Assembly (NCBI RefSeq): GCF_003387355.1
Contig: NZ_QUNH01000002.1
Location: forward strand, 475,606 to 539,605
Length of the DNA: 64,000 nt
Origin: Winogradskyella sediminis
Lineage (GTDB): Bacteria; Bacteroidota; Bacteroidia; Flavobacteriales; Flavobacteriaceae
Direction: 5' to 3'
In this document: positions 44,319-53,428 of the stretch, piece by piece
Position numbering within the stretch: position 1 is the first letter of the stretch
Layout: each line of letters starts with the position of its first letter
Program-made: the position numbers and the translations under genes
Notes under the pieces: model-generated
The model's input: only the letters and a program-made list of their open reading frames with translations
Databases searched by the model: none
What the model was told of the DNA's origin: nothing

Positions 44319-44918
44319 TTAAGTAATGGTTCTAAAAGTGAGATTTAGTCTTTCGTTCACCTGTTTTTTCGTCTTTGGAATTTGATGGAGCCAATAATGT
44401 TGCATTTCTCCTTTCATAATGAGTAAACTGCCGTTTTCCAGATTTAGTTTATGGCGTTCTTCCTTTATAAATTTATGTTTAAAATGAAAAGTACGCGACT
44501 CACCAAATGTCACAGAAGCAATGAGTGGATTTTTACCTAATTCTTTCTCATTATCGGCATGCCATCCATTACTATCATTGCCGTCTCGGTATAAATTAAT
44601 TAAGAGGGTGTTAAATATATGGTTTGAGCAGTGTTCTGCCTTTTTTTTAATGGTTAGCAGTGTTGGTGTAAATGGGTGAGGATGCATGGTAATATTAGAA
44701 TAACGATAAGGTTGATCTGTATGCCCAAAAAGTGCTGTTAGCCTTGGTTGTTTATATGTTTTGCCAAAGACGGTAATGTCATCATGTTGCCATTTGGTTT
44801 CTGATTTAATGGTCTTAAAATATGTTTTGCACTCATGCATAGAAAAGAGATTGGGAAAGTAAATTAATTCCGCATTTGGGAGTTTAAAATGTTGTTTCTC
44901 TTCAGAAAACAAATTCAT
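44319..44918 (-). CDS. AlkB-type alpha-ketoglutarate-dependent dioxygenase
   Basis: A 199-aa Fe(II)/2OG oxygenase of the AlkB/ALKBH2-3 type, which repairs alkylated bases in DNA or RNA by oxidative demethylation. Iron ligands are H120 and D122 (GWHADNE) and H178 (YWLHQIPK). 2-oxoglutarate ligands are R190 and R196 (NERLNLTFR). LINLYRDGNDSNGWHADNEK and SVTFGESRTFHFKHK are the signature strands. It is a single gene, divergent from the VanX gene 32 bp away. Confidence 0.93.
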   Translation of the reverse strand: MNLFSEEKQHFKLPNAELIYFPNLFSMHECKTYFKTIKSETKWQHDDITVFGKTYKQPRLTALFGHTDQPYRYSNITMHPHPFTPTLLTIKKKAEHCSNHIFNTLLINLYRDGNDSNGWHADNEKELGKNPLIASVTFGESRTFHFKHKFIKEERHKLNLENGSLLIMKGEMQHYWLHQIPKTKKQVNERLNLTFRTIT

Positions 44919-44950
44919 AGTTTTATTTTTGACTAAATTAGTACTTCGAT

Positions 44951-45631
44951 ATGACTATAAAAACTTTTATTTATTTAGGAAGTCTGATATTACTGACTTT
45001 AGGTTTTCAACAAAGTATCACCTTGCCAGATGGTTTTGTATATGTAAAATCTGTGATTCCGGATTTGGATGTAGAATTGCGTTATTTTTCAACCCATAAT
45101 TTTGTGGGTGATACTATTGATGGTTACAACGCTAACCGTTTAATCTTAACCAAACAGACGGCAGAGAAATTAAAATTGGTTCAAGATGAATTGCAACAAC
45201 AAAACTTGTGTTTAAAAGTTTATGATGGTTACCGACCACAGCGTTCGGTTAATCATTTTATCCGATGGGCAAAAGACCTACACGATACCATTAATAAGCA
45301 ACAATTTTATCCTGAAGTTGAAAAGCGAAATTTATTTAATGCTGGTTATATTGCTTCGCGCTCCGGACACAGTAGAGGGAGTACTGTTGATCTTACTATC
45401 ATTGATGGAACTACTGGTAAACCTTTAGATATGGGAAGTCCGTATGATTTTTTTGGAGAAATTTCTTGGGTGGCTCATGAGGCATTAACTAATAAGCAAA
45501 AGAAAAATAGACAAATATTGCAGTCGGTTATGTTAAAGCATAATTTTAGAAATTACTCAAAGGAGTGGTGGCATTTCACCTTGCGATGGGAGCCTTTTCC
45601 AAACACATATTTCGATTTTGAAGTAGAATAA
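44951..45631 (+). CDS. D-alanyl-D-alanine dipeptidase (VanX/DdpX family)
   Basis: A 226-aa zinc peptidase. Zinc ligands H140 and D147 (SGHSRGSTVDLT) and H208, with the catalytic E205 (KEWWHFTL); R95 in YDGYRPQ stabilises the transition state. The N-terminal hydrophobic segment (5-19) suggests export. Outside vancomycin clusters such enzymes recycle D-Ala-D-Ala from cell-wall turnover; there are no other van genes nearby, so resistance is not implied. The stop is one base from the convergent MFS gene's stop. Confidence 0.92.
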   Translation: MTIKTFIYLGSLILLTLGFQQSITLPDGFVYVKSVIPDLDVELRYFSTHNFVGDTIDGYNANRLILTKQTAEKLKLVQDELQQQNLCLKVYDGYRPQRSVNHFIRWAKDLHDTINKQQFYPEVEKRNLFNAGYIASRSGHSRGSTVDLTIIDGTTGKPLDMGSPYDFFGEISWVAHEALTNKQKKNRQILQSVMLKHNFRNYSKEWWHFTLRWEPFPNTYFDFEVE

Positions 45632-45632
45632 A

Positions 45633-46808
45633 TTAGACTTTCTTTAAATATATTAATCCAATGATAGGACCTAATGCGAGCACTGTAAAGGCGTAAGGTG
45701 CAAACGTGATATTGGTAGTGAAATGGTTGAGCATTTGGATGCTAATAATAGTAAGGCTATAACCAATACAATTTACAATGGTTAGGGCAGTTCCAATGGA
45801 TTGTACTTCGCAATTTTGTGCCACCATGGTAGAGAATAACGGTGAATCTGCAATTACTGCCATTCCCCAAATTACCAAAACGATTATAAAGAGTGGAGTA
45901 GAGGTCATCATAAAAAATAAGGGCGATAATAGACAACAGAATCCTGATATTGATAAGGCCCAACCAGCCGTTTTTTTAACACCGAATTTTTCTGAAATAA
46001 AGCCTCCTATAATGCAAGACAGGGTTCCCGAAGCTATTATTAGAAAAGACCATAAGGGGATGTTTAAAGTAACATGTTGTAGTTTTTGATACATCATTAA
46101 TATAGCAGGTACAAAAGTCCAAAAGGCGTAGAGCTCCCACATATGACCAAAATAACCCATAGATGCAGAGCGGAAGCTCGAATTTTTAAAAACGTTTAAA
46201 ATTTTTGACATATCAAATTTAGCGGCACGTTTTCGGTAAGGTCCATTGGGTACCCATATGAGAATTAAAACACCTCCTAAGAGCGCTAAGACGGAAGTTG
46301 CCCAAACTACAGATTGCCATTTGAGATTAAAATCAAAAGACTGTATTAGGTACGGAAAAGCGGTGCCCAAAACCAAGGCAGCAATTAAAAAGCTTAACGA
46401 TTTACCTAGACCTTTTTCAAAATAATCTGCTGCAATCTTCATTCCAACAGGATAAATGCCTGCTAAACTAAACCCCGTAAAAAATCGAAAAGCCACTAAG
46501 GTAACTATCGTATTATTGGTATACAAAATACCGAAATTACAAACGGACCCCAAAACTGCACAAATAAAAAATACACGGGAAGGAGAAAAGCGATCACTTA
46601 GTGATAACATGGCGAATATAAATGTGCCAATGATAAAACCAAATTGTACGGAAGAACTCATATAACCCAGTGATTCTACACTAAGATTGAAATACACAAT
46701 TAAATTATCAACCACAGCGTTTCCTGCAAACCACAATGAAGTGCAACAAAATTGCGAAAAAATAATGAGGGGAAGCACCCGTTTTGACGTGACGGCCTGA
46801 GTTTTCAA
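45633..46808 (-). CDS. MFS transporter
   Basis: A 391-aa carrier with 12 predicted TM segments and the MFS layout of two six-helix halves (FAMLSLSDRFSPSRVF after TM2, IGGFISEKFGVKKTAGW after TM8). The motif between TM2 and TM3 is LSDRFSPSR, a usual variant. The substrate cannot be told. It ends 1 bp from the VanX gene and lies 7 bp downstream of the DoxX-like gene, with which it is probably co-transcribed. Confidence 0.9.
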   Translation of the reverse strand: MKTQAVTSKRVLPLIIFSQFCCTSLWFAGNAVVDNLIVYFNLSVESLGYMSSSVQFGFIIGTFIFAMLSLSDRFSPSRVFFICAVLGSVCNFGILYTNNTIVTLVAFRFFTGFSLAGIYPVGMKIAADYFEKGLGKSLSFLIAALVLGTAFPYLIQSFDFNLKWQSVVWATSVLALLGGVLILIWVPNGPYRKRAAKFDMSKILNVFKNSSFRSASMGYFGHMWELYAFWTFVPAILMMYQKLQHVTLNIPLWSFLIIASGTLSCIIGGFISEKFGVKKTAGWALSISGFCCLLSPLFFMMTSTPLFIIVLVIWGMAVIADSPLFSTMVAQNCEVQSIGTALTIVNCIGYSLTIISIQMLNHFTTNITFAPYAFTVLALGPIIGLIYLKKV

Positions 46809-46815
46809 AAAGCGC

Positions 46816-47172
46816 TTAGTTTAGGTAAATCCAAGCCCAATACATTAAGCCAAATTGAAGTGGAATACGTATTATTAATAGCCATTTCGGAAGGCCAGCA
46901 GATGCTTTTTTACCCGAAACCATATAAAAATGTACTGATAGAAACAGGATTAACATGGCAATAATACCATATATAGCTATTGCTTTTAAAACAGGAATGC
47001 AAAGAGCAATACCCAATAAAATTTCTGCAGCTCCACTTAAATAAACCATGAGCTTATGATTAGGAATGTACCTTGGCATAATGCGCATGTACATTTTAGG
47101 TTTTATAAAATGCACGATTCCTGCAAAAACGTACATTGCAGCCATGATGAAAAGACCAATGGGCTCATTCAT
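46816..47172 (-). CDS. DoxX/MauE-like small membrane protein
   Basis: A 118-aa inner-membrane protein with four TM segments. AAMYVFAGIVHFIKPKMYMRIMPRYIPNHKLMVYLSGAAEILLGIALCIP is the DoxX-like signature; the family is linked to quinone or thiol redox, or has no known function. No Cys pair is present, so thiol chemistry is unlikely. It overlaps the previous gene by 8 bp and is 7 bp from the MFS gene. Confidence 0.85.
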   Translation of the reverse strand: MNEPIGLFIMAAMYVFAGIVHFIKPKMYMRIMPRYIPNHKLMVYLSGAAEILLGIALCIPVLKAIAIYGIIAMLILFLSVHFYMVSGKKASAGLPKWLLIIRIPLQFGLMYWAWIYLN

Positions 47173-48142
47173 CTTTATACGTTTTATAGGTCAATCCAAT
47201 ACCGTAATTAAATAGGTTTTTGTCTAGTAAACTCGATTTAAAATGGTTGCCTTTATCAAATTTCACCCAATTATTGCCGTTGATAAATACACGTTTTATA
47301 AAGGTATTTTTAGATTCAATTTCATCTGTAAATGGTAATAGCGGTCTAAAATTAGTTGGAATTTTTACCACACCACCCGAATTTGAAACGATTTCTTTAT
47401 ATTTTTTGTTAGGAAGTAATTTGCCTTCTTTATTGGTGTAACCTAAAACTTGAAGTGAAACAAAAAAACCGTCATCTGGAATATAAATATCATATTCATC
47501 AACTGGTAAATTGTATGCATCTCCATCTTTTTCGGTCGCTCTAAAAACAATGGTTTCGTTTGTTAATACGTTACCTGGTTTTCCGTTGTTATTACTATAA
47601 AATTTTACCTTAAACAAGGTTGAAAATTTTTTCTTTTCACTATTAGAACGTTTTCGTTTTGTCCAATCTTTAGATTCTAAAGCAATAGGGAATAACACAT
47701 GAGTGAGTTTCTGATCTTTAGTTGTGGATTTAGGAAAATACACAGCAATCTCAGATTCTATAGTTGGCAGCCAACATTTATAATAATCATCATCTAAATA
47801 GGGTTTTAGTTTTTCAACTTTAAATTTCCTATCTATTTTATTAGCGATTATAACGGCATCTAATTGATGCGCTTCTGGATGCATGAGCAATTGTTTAGGC
47901 AAATTATTGGTTGCGATATGTAAGTCTTCAAAACCAAGTGCAGATATAAAAAGGGAATCAATATCTGGATACAATTTTTCTGTAAAAATAAATTGCCCTT
48001 CGTCATCTGCAAAAAGGCCATTACCGTTTCCAAAAGAAATGGTGGCATAACTTACCGGATAAGAAGTAATACTGTCTTTTATGGTGGTTTGAGCTAAGGA
48101 AATGTGCCCAATAAATACTAATATAAATAAAATTTTATACAT
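47165..48142 (-). CDS. Exported carboxypeptidase-like regulatory domain protein
   Basis: A 325-aa protein with a signal peptide (1-17, HISLAQ end). Residues 18-100 form a CarboxypepD_reg-like beta sandwich (TIKDSITSYPVSYATISFGNGNGLFADDEGQFIF), as at the N-terminus of TonB-dependent receptors, but no plug or barrel follows, only a beta-rich tail (about 130-325). It may be an envelope-associated adaptor; the role is unknown. It overlaps the DoxX-like gene by 8 bp, giving a three-gene unit. Confidence 0.8.
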   Translation of the reverse strand: MYKILFILVFIGHISLAQTTIKDSITSYPVSYATISFGNGNGLFADDEGQFIFTEKLYPDIDSLFISALGFEDLHIATNNLPKQLLMHPEAHQLDAVIIANKIDRKFKVEKLKPYLDDDYYKCWLPTIESEIAVYFPKSTTKDQKLTHVLFPIALESKDWTKRKRSNSEKKKFSTLFKVKFYSNNNGKPGNVLTNETIVFRATEKDGDAYNLPVDEYDIYIPDDGFFVSLQVLGYTNKEGKLLPNKKYKEIVSNSGGVVKIPTNFRPLLPFTDEIESKNTFIKRVFINGNNWVKFDKGNHFKSSLLDKNLFNYGIGLTYKTYKDE

Positions 48143-48186
48143 GGTTAAGTTTATAGATTCTAAAGATACAATATTAATGTCTTATG

Positions 48187-49497
48187 CTAATTTGGATAAT
48201 ACCAAAATGGTATAGTAGCCGCCGTTTTTTTTATGGTATCAGATGCTTTTTTGCTTTTTCGTTTTACCTGTAAGACATGTTTCCCTTCACTTAGGTTTTT
48301 TATACCTATATAAGTTTCAAATCCTTTTTGTTTTTTTAATGAGGCCCCAAGTATAAAATCAGTGCGATATAATGTAGAATCGATTTCAACCGTGTAAAGT
48401 GAATTAAATGTTGTTATATAATCTTGTTTTAAAGCTTCACTAACGACACCAGAATTTATGGAACTCATTTCTGAAGTGATTCCTCTGGTATCTTCTTCAG
48501 GATTTAATTTGGGGTTAAATAGGTAGATATCATCTTCAATACCTTCATCAAACAGAATGAAGACTTTGATGTATGGATCGGTGATAACTTTACTGTTGAT
48601 AGCAATATTTTGAATAAAGTCTGAATTTTCCGTGAGCATATCCTCATAACTAAAGGTATTAGCGATGTAATTTCCGGAGGGTTCTATAAAATTAAAATAA
48701 TTAGACTGGTTGTAATATAATGAGGTGATCCATATCAATATCATGTAGATAGGCACTAAAAAGAAGCTCAGGCGTTTTCCAAATTTATGATCTAGAAAAT
48801 TATAGACTAATGGACGGTATAAAAAGGATAGTGTAATAAAACTAAAGCACCAGTAAATGGGAAAATATATTTTACTTATCCATCTTTTCTTTTTTAAAAA
48901 ACCGAGCGTTATAAAATCAATAAAGGTCAGTAACATTCCAGTAATAAGAAAAACTAAGAGTATCATACCGAAATAGGTCGATATGTCACTAAACGAATGA
49001 TCATCGATAAAAATAGTAATTACGAAAACAATAGAACCTATCGTTAGCGCAATGGCCAACATATAGAAAATAAGTAAAAATGAAATTGCGAAAATAACAC
49101 TACAATAATTTTCTAAACGTGCAATATATCTATCAAACGAGCCTACTTTGTTTTTTAAATACGTATTAAAGCGTTTACTATAATTTAAAGTGTCGTAATC
49201 GATATCTCCAGAAATATAGCGTAACCCTAATGCGCCAATCCATAACCCACGTAAAAGAACATGGAACAACAAGTTGAAGATTAGTATAGAACAAGCCGAA
49301 AGCGCTACAACCAAAACCATTGAGAAAAACGTATTGTTTTCGTTTTGGGTGTGTTGGTATGCAATTTCTAAATTAGGATAAGCGGAGAATAAACCAAAAA
49401 TGGCAAAACCAGAAATTAGTAATTCTAATTGCCAGCTTTCTTCCTGTAGTTTATTAAGTAATTTTTTAAAGGTTGGTTTATTATAATCGACGCTCAT
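48187..49497 (-). CDS. Multi-pass membrane protein of unknown function
   Basis: A 436-aa protein with about six TM segments (about 24-42, 58-86, 130-165, 178-200, 215-235, 245-262), followed by a soluble C-terminal region (about 265-436) that ends with HVLQVKRKSKKASDT-type beta strands and is predicted to be extracytoplasmic. No enzyme motif or family I can name. It has no close partner gene; the sigma factor is divergent from it 125 bp away. Confidence 0.75.
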   Translation of the reverse strand: MSVDYNKPTFKKLLNKLQEESWQLELLISGFAIFGLFSAYPNLEIAYQHTQNENNTFFSMVLVVALSACSILIFNLLFHVLLRGLWIGALGLRYISGDIDYDTLNYSKRFNTYLKNKVGSFDRYIARLENYCSVIFAISFLLIFYMLAIALTIGSIVFVITIFIDDHSFSDISTYFGMILLVFLITGMLLTFIDFITLGFLKKKRWISKIYFPIYWCFSFITLSFLYRPLVYNFLDHKFGKRLSFFLVPIYMILIWITSLYYNQSNYFNFIEPSGNYIANTFSYEDMLTENSDFIQNIAINSKVITDPYIKVFILFDEGIEDDIYLFNPKLNPEEDTRGITSEMSSINSGVVSEALKQDYITTFNSLYTVEIDSTLYRTDFILGASLKKQKGFETYIGIKNLSEGKHVLQVKRKSKKASDTIKKTAATIPFWYYPN

Positions 49498-49622
49498 TTT
49501 TTTATGATGAATTGAAGTTCAGGTTAAAATTAGACATATTCAATTAAAATCAATCTTTTTTATTCTATTTTGAAACCTTTTCTAAAACTCATCGTTTTTA
49601 TAATAAACCGCTAACTAACCTA

Positions 49623-50168
49623 ATGCAAAAACTAGAGACTAAACTTATTACGCTTTGCAAAAAAGGAAATGAAGTTGCACAAATGCAAGTTTATGATAAG
49701 TATAGTCAGGCGATGTATACCATTGCTTGTCATTACCTCAGCGATGAAGATGCAAAAGATGCCATGCAAGAAGGTTTTTTAAAAGCCTTTGGACACATTG
49801 AATCGTATAAGCCTGAAGCCACCTTTGGTGCTTGGTTAAAACGCATTATCATTAATCAATGTTTAGATGTTTTAAAGAAAAATAAGTTAGAGTTTGAAGC
49901 TGTTGAGGTTTCAGACCTGCAGATTACCATTGAGAACGATTGGCAATTTGATACTTCAATTACGAAGCAAGAGATTTTATTTGCCGTTGAACAGATTAGC
50001 GAAAAGCATAGAATCGTAGTGAAGCTTTATTTGCTAGAAGGCTATGATCATGAGGAGATTTCGGACATTTTAGGAATTCCCATAAAAACATCTCGCACAC
50101 ATTTAAGGCGCGGAAAATTACAATTACAAGAACTTTTAAAACAAAAGTATAATGAAGCAAGATATTAG
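49623..50168 (+). CDS. RNA polymerase ECF sigma factor
   Basis: A 181-aa ECF (sigma-70 family) factor. Region 2 is about 15-85 (DKYSQAMYTIACHYLSDEDAKDAMQEGFLKAFGHIESY with FGAWLKRIIINQCLDVLKK), region 4 about 115-170 (AVEQISEKHRIVVKLYLLEGYDHEEISDILGIPIKTSRTHLRRGK). It should direct polymerase to promoters for envelope or stress genes. Its stop lies 17 bp inside the next gene, coupling it to the anti-sigma-like product. Confidence 0.92.
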   Translation: MQKLETKLITLCKKGNEVAQMQVYDKYSQAMYTIACHYLSDEDAKDAMQEGFLKAFGHIESYKPEATFGAWLKRIIINQCLDVLKKNKLEFEAVEVSDLQITIENDWQFDTSITKQEILFAVEQISEKHRIVVKLYLLEGYDHEEISDILGIPIKTSRTHLRRGKLQLQELLKQKYNEARY

Positions 50169-50673
50169 AAACCTATTTAATGAGGAAGCTGATTTAAAAA
50201 CGCTTCCAGAAAACCATAGGGCAGAGTTTGCAGAAAAACTTAAAAAGCAATCCCAACCAAAACGACGTCCTTATGCATGGTTAAGTACAGCTGCCATTTT
50301 AATTATTGCAGTAACGATTGGCTTTAATGTGATGCAAAAGGAAGCAAACCCAGAATTAAATCAAGTGGCACCAATTATAGCGCAAGTAGAAGCTGTTGAG
50401 GCAGCATATCTTAAAGATATTGAAACCGAATGGCAGAGTTTTATAGCTATCGCAGATGACGCTGTATTGGTAGAACGCTTCAGAAAAAAGCTGAAAGATT
50501 TAGATACCGATTACAAAGCTATTTCTGTTCAGTTTAAAGAGGATTATAATAATATTTTAGTTATTGAAGCTCTAGTTGAAAATCTTCAAACACGACTTCA
50601 AATTTTAAAAGACATTCAAAAGCACATCAACATATTAAATCAAAAAAACGAACACGATGAAAACACCATTTAG
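50152..50673 (+). CDS. Single-TM anti-sigma-like protein
   Basis: A 173-aa protein with a cytoplasmic N-terminal 40 residues, one TM segment at about 42-60 and an extracytoplasmic helical part (about 75-170, charged with coiled-coil periodicity). Position and topology are those of anti-sigma factors, although no HxxxCxxC zinc motif is seen, so binding to the ECF factor would be by another fold. It overlaps both neighbours by 17 bp (start at 50152; stop at 50671-50673). The function is inferred from context. Confidence 0.75.
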   Translation: MKQDIRNLFNEEADLKTLPENHRAEFAEKLKKQSQPKRRPYAWLSTAAILIIAVTIGFNVMQKEANPELNQVAPIIAQVEAVEAAYLKDIETEWQSFIAIADDAVLVERFRKKLKDLDTDYKAISVQFKEDYNNILVIEALVENLQTRLQILKDIQKHINILNQKNEHDENTI

Positions 50674-51826
50674 ATTATTATTTGTATTACTCATCACAAT
50701 GCAAACAGTATTAGGGCAAAATGTAAAAGTTTTCTCTAAAAGTTTTAAAACAGATAAAAATACAACCGCATATATTGAAATACCTGACGGTTCAGTGAAA
50801 TTCGTGTCCTCACCAGACGATAGTATTCATATTAATTATGATATTAATTTTATGAAATTACCTAAAAAAGAACATCAAAGAATACTAGATAGTGTAAGAA
50901 TTGAAGCGACTCAAGAAAACAATCTTATAAGTATTAAGAAACATCCAAATGTTAAGCAAAGTTTAAACGCATCTAGTTATGTTTCTATTTTTTCATTAGA
51001 TAGACTTATATATGAAACAAAAGATACAACTGCAATATCTAGAAAACTAAAGGAAGATATTTCAAATGAAATTACCGAGATTAAATCTTACAAATCATAT
51101 CATGAAGCAAGGGCAAAAATCATATATGCTAACGATTTAAAGCGAAAAGAGAGACTTTTAAAAAAAGCAGTTAAATGGCAAAATAATAGAAATTTTAAAA
51201 GAAATTTTATAATAAAAATCCCAAAAGATATCAGTCTTAAAATTGTAGCTAAAGGTAGTTTGCTAAATTTCCATGACGAATTTGATAACCAAATATCCAT
51301 TCGATTAGATTATGGAAGGCTCTACATCAATAGAATAGAAAACCCAAAAAATGAATTAAAAATTCATAACTCATTGGTAATCGCTCATAATATTTCTGGA
51401 GGTAAATTAGAAACTGATAGAGTTTTTAAGGCTTTAATAACAGAATTAAATAATGTGGATATTGAATCTGAATTCTCAAAAATAGAAATTGGTGAATTAG
51501 GAAGCAATAATAAAATTACAGATTTTAATAGTGAATATTTCTTTTATAATTGGACTAAAGATTTTCAACGTTTTGATCTGTTTTCAGACTACTCAAAAAT
51601 TCATTTTTTCTATCCAAATTTAAATCATGGATTGGAAGTCATTGGTTACAATACTAGGAATGTCATGGGAAACGACAGTTTTGAAGTAACAATGCAACCA
51701 AAAAGTAAAGAGAGAAATCAATTAATGTCAAAGCCATTAAACCCAAAAGAGAAATCTTCGGGTCTTATTTTCTTTGATATTATTAATGGTATTATTTACT
51801 CATACAATGATTCAATCAAAAAATAA
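50657..51826 (+). CDS. Exported beta-rich protein downstream of the sigma pair
   Basis: A 389-aa protein with a signal peptide (1-20, QTVLGQ end). Charged helical stretch at about 120-175; the remainder is rich in short strands with repeating N/D and hydrophobic residues (about 190-320), resembling the DUF4097-type repeats often coded next to flavobacterial sigma/anti-sigma pairs. No catalytic motif. It starts 17 bp inside the anti-sigma-like gene, so the three genes form one tightly coupled operon. It may be the regulated envelope product or a sensor (inference). Confidence 0.75.
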   Translation: MKTPFRLLFVLLITMQTVLGQNVKVFSKSFKTDKNTTAYIEIPDGSVKFVSSPDDSIHINYDINFMKLPKKEHQRILDSVRIEATQENNLISIKKHPNVKQSLNASSYVSIFSLDRLIYETKDTTAISRKLKEDISNEITEIKSYKSYHEARAKIIYANDLKRKERLLKKAVKWQNNRNFKRNFIIKIPKDISLKIVAKGSLLNFHDEFDNQISIRLDYGRLYINRIENPKNELKIHNSLVIAHNISGGKLETDRVFKALITELNNVDIESEFSKIEIGELGSNNKITDFNSEYFFYNWTKDFQRFDLFSDYSKIHFFYPNLNHGLEVIGYNTRNVMGNDSFEVTMQPKSKERNQLMSKPLNPKEKSSGLIFFDIINGIIYSYNDSIKK

Positions 51827-51856
51827 AGTTTAAATATTTCATTCTCAAAACAAATA

Positions 51857-51891
51857 AAAAAGCACTTAGGTAACCTAAGTGTTTTTTTTTG
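51857..51891 (+). terminator. Rho-independent terminator
   Basis: CACTTAGG (51863-51870) pairs with CCTAAGTG (51874-51881) with a 3-base loop, followed by nine T residues. The A run on the other side may also serve the opposing helicase gene. Confidence 0.9.
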
Positions 51892-51903
51892 CTAACAGCT
51901 AAT

Positions 51904-53139
51904 CTAATACCAACGTTTCTTCTTTTTCTTAGAAGCTTCACTTTTACGACCTTTTTTATACTTACTACCTTGTCTTTTATGAACAACAGGTTTAGCTTTA
52001 GGATCTAAAGGGTAAGGATGCTCAGTTTCCACAGGAATCTGAACATTTATAGCATTCTGAATCGTTTTTACATAACTTTTCTCGTCAGCAGAACACATGG
52101 AGTAAGCTTTTCCAGTATGTCCAGCTCTTCCAGTTCTACCAATTCTATGTACATAAGTTTCAGGTACATTGGGCATATCAAAATTAAAAACATTGTCAAG
52201 TTCGTTGATGTCAATTCCACGCGCAGCAACATCGGTAGCAATTAAGACTTTTACATAACCATTTTTAAACTTATTCAGAGCGGTTTGTCTATCGCTTTGG
52301 TTTTTATCACCATGAATACTGTTTACGGCATAACCATTTTTTAGTAAGGTTTGCTCGAGTTTATTTACGCCAAATTTGGTGCGTCTAAAAATAAGTACAT
52401 TGCCTTTTATGGTATTGCGTAATAAATGAAGGCATAATTCAATTTTGTTGCGTTTTGGCACATAGTACAATACTTGGCTCACATCTTTAGCGACCGATTT
52501 CGTTGGAGTAACATCGATGCGTTCTGGGTTTTTAAGAATGGTTTGAGCTAATTCTTCAATCTTATTCGGTATCGTTGCCGAAAATAATAATGTCTGTTTG
52601 TTTTCTGGGCAGAGTCGTTCAATCTTTTTAATATCATCTATAAAGCCCATATCTAACATTAAATCCGCCTCATCTAAAACAAATGTTTCAATATAATCGA
52701 GGTTGATATAATCTTGTTTATGCAAATCGAGTAAGCGACCTGGTGTAGCCACTAAAATATCGATGCCTTCTTTTAAAACATCAATTTGAGGTTCTATTGA
52801 AGCACCACCAAAAACGACTAAAGAGGTTAAATTGCTAAATTCAGCATAAGTCTTAAAGTTTTTTTGAATTTGAATGGCTAATTCTCGTGTCGGACTTAAT
52901 ACTAAAGCCTTAATTTTTTTACCTTTTTTAGGTGCATCTTGTTTATCAAATAGATTTTGCAATATCGGAAGCGCAAAAGCAGCCGTTTTTCCGGTTCCGG
53001 TTTGTGCAGAAACTATTACGTCTTTACGATCTAAAATAAACGGAATAGCACGTTGCTGCACTAAAGTAGGTTCTACATAACCAGAAGCTTCAACGGCTTT
53101 TAGTATCGGTTTTATTAAGTTTAAGTCTTTAAATGACAT
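51904..53139 (-). CDS. DEAD-box RNA helicase
   Basis: A 411-aa RNA helicase. Q motif region PTLVQQRAIPFIL, motif I AQTGTGKT at 45-52, Ia PTRELAIQ, motif II DEAD at 156-159, motif III SAT, and C-terminal motifs IV-VI ending HRIGRTGRAG, then a basic tail (GSKYKKGRKSEASKKKKKRW) typical of RNA-binding extensions. It likely acts in ribosome assembly or cold-stress RNA remodelling, like RhlE. It is a single gene. Confidence 0.96.
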   Translation of the reverse strand: MSFKDLNLIKPILKAVEASGYVEPTLVQQRAIPFILDRKDVIVSAQTGTGKTAAFALPILQNLFDKQDAPKKGKKIKALVLSPTRELAIQIQKNFKTYAEFSNLTSLVVFGGASIEPQIDVLKEGIDILVATPGRLLDLHKQDYINLDYIETFVLDEADLMLDMGFIDDIKKIERLCPENKQTLLFSATIPNKIEELAQTILKNPERIDVTPTKSVAKDVSQVLYYVPKRNKIELCLHLLRNTIKGNVLIFRRTKFGVNKLEQTLLKNGYAVNSIHGDKNQSDRQTALNKFKNGYVKVLIATDVAARGIDINELDNVFNFDMPNVPETYVHRIGRTGRAGHTGKAYSMCSADEKSYVKTIQNAINVQIPVETEHPYPLDPKAKPVVHKRQGSKYKKGRKSEASKKKKKRWY

Positions 53140-53163
53140 ATGGTTCTGTATTTATTAAGTTTG

Positions 53164-53232
53164 TCATTCCTGCGAAAGCGGGAATCCACTTTGTTATTCG
53201 TAGCTTATAGATTCCTGACTACGCAGGAATGA
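53164..53232. repeat. REP-like inverted repeat element
   Basis: TCATTCCTGCG (53164-53174) and CGCAGGAATGA (53222-53232) are a perfect 11-bp pair; inside, GGAATC (53181-53186) pairs with GATTCC (53211-53216). A partial copy of the left arm is at 62891. It lies in the 289-bp gap between the helicase and rlmF genes. Confidence 0.7.
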
Positions 53233-53303
53233 TAAATTAGTTAACAAAGGTAGAATAATTGTTTATTCAAACTTTGATATAAAAATATTAAAGTTACAAA
53301 TCA

Positions 53304-53421
53304 CGTCAGTTCGAGTGATTTGTGAAGTATGAGCAAATAGTATCGAGAACCATTGAAAACCATTTTGTTTCAATTGCTTCTCGATACATTCCGATAAAAA
53401 ATAGGAACACTCGAAGTGACG
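53304..53421. repeat. Nested inverted repeat element
   Basis: The outer arms 53304-53317 and 53408-53421 match at 13 of 14 bases. Inner arms GTATCGAGAA (53340-53349) and TTCTCGATAC (53378-53387) are perfect. The element ends 7 bases before the rlmF stop. It looks like a short non-autonomous or REP-like dispersed element of flavobacterial genomes. Confidence 0.7.
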
Positions 53422-53428
53422 AATTGAT

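Noticed and set aside
44951..45631. VanX-type dipeptidase as vancomycin resistance
   Set aside because: No vanH, vanA or vanRS genes nearby; such dipeptidases are common in Gram-negative cell-wall recycling.
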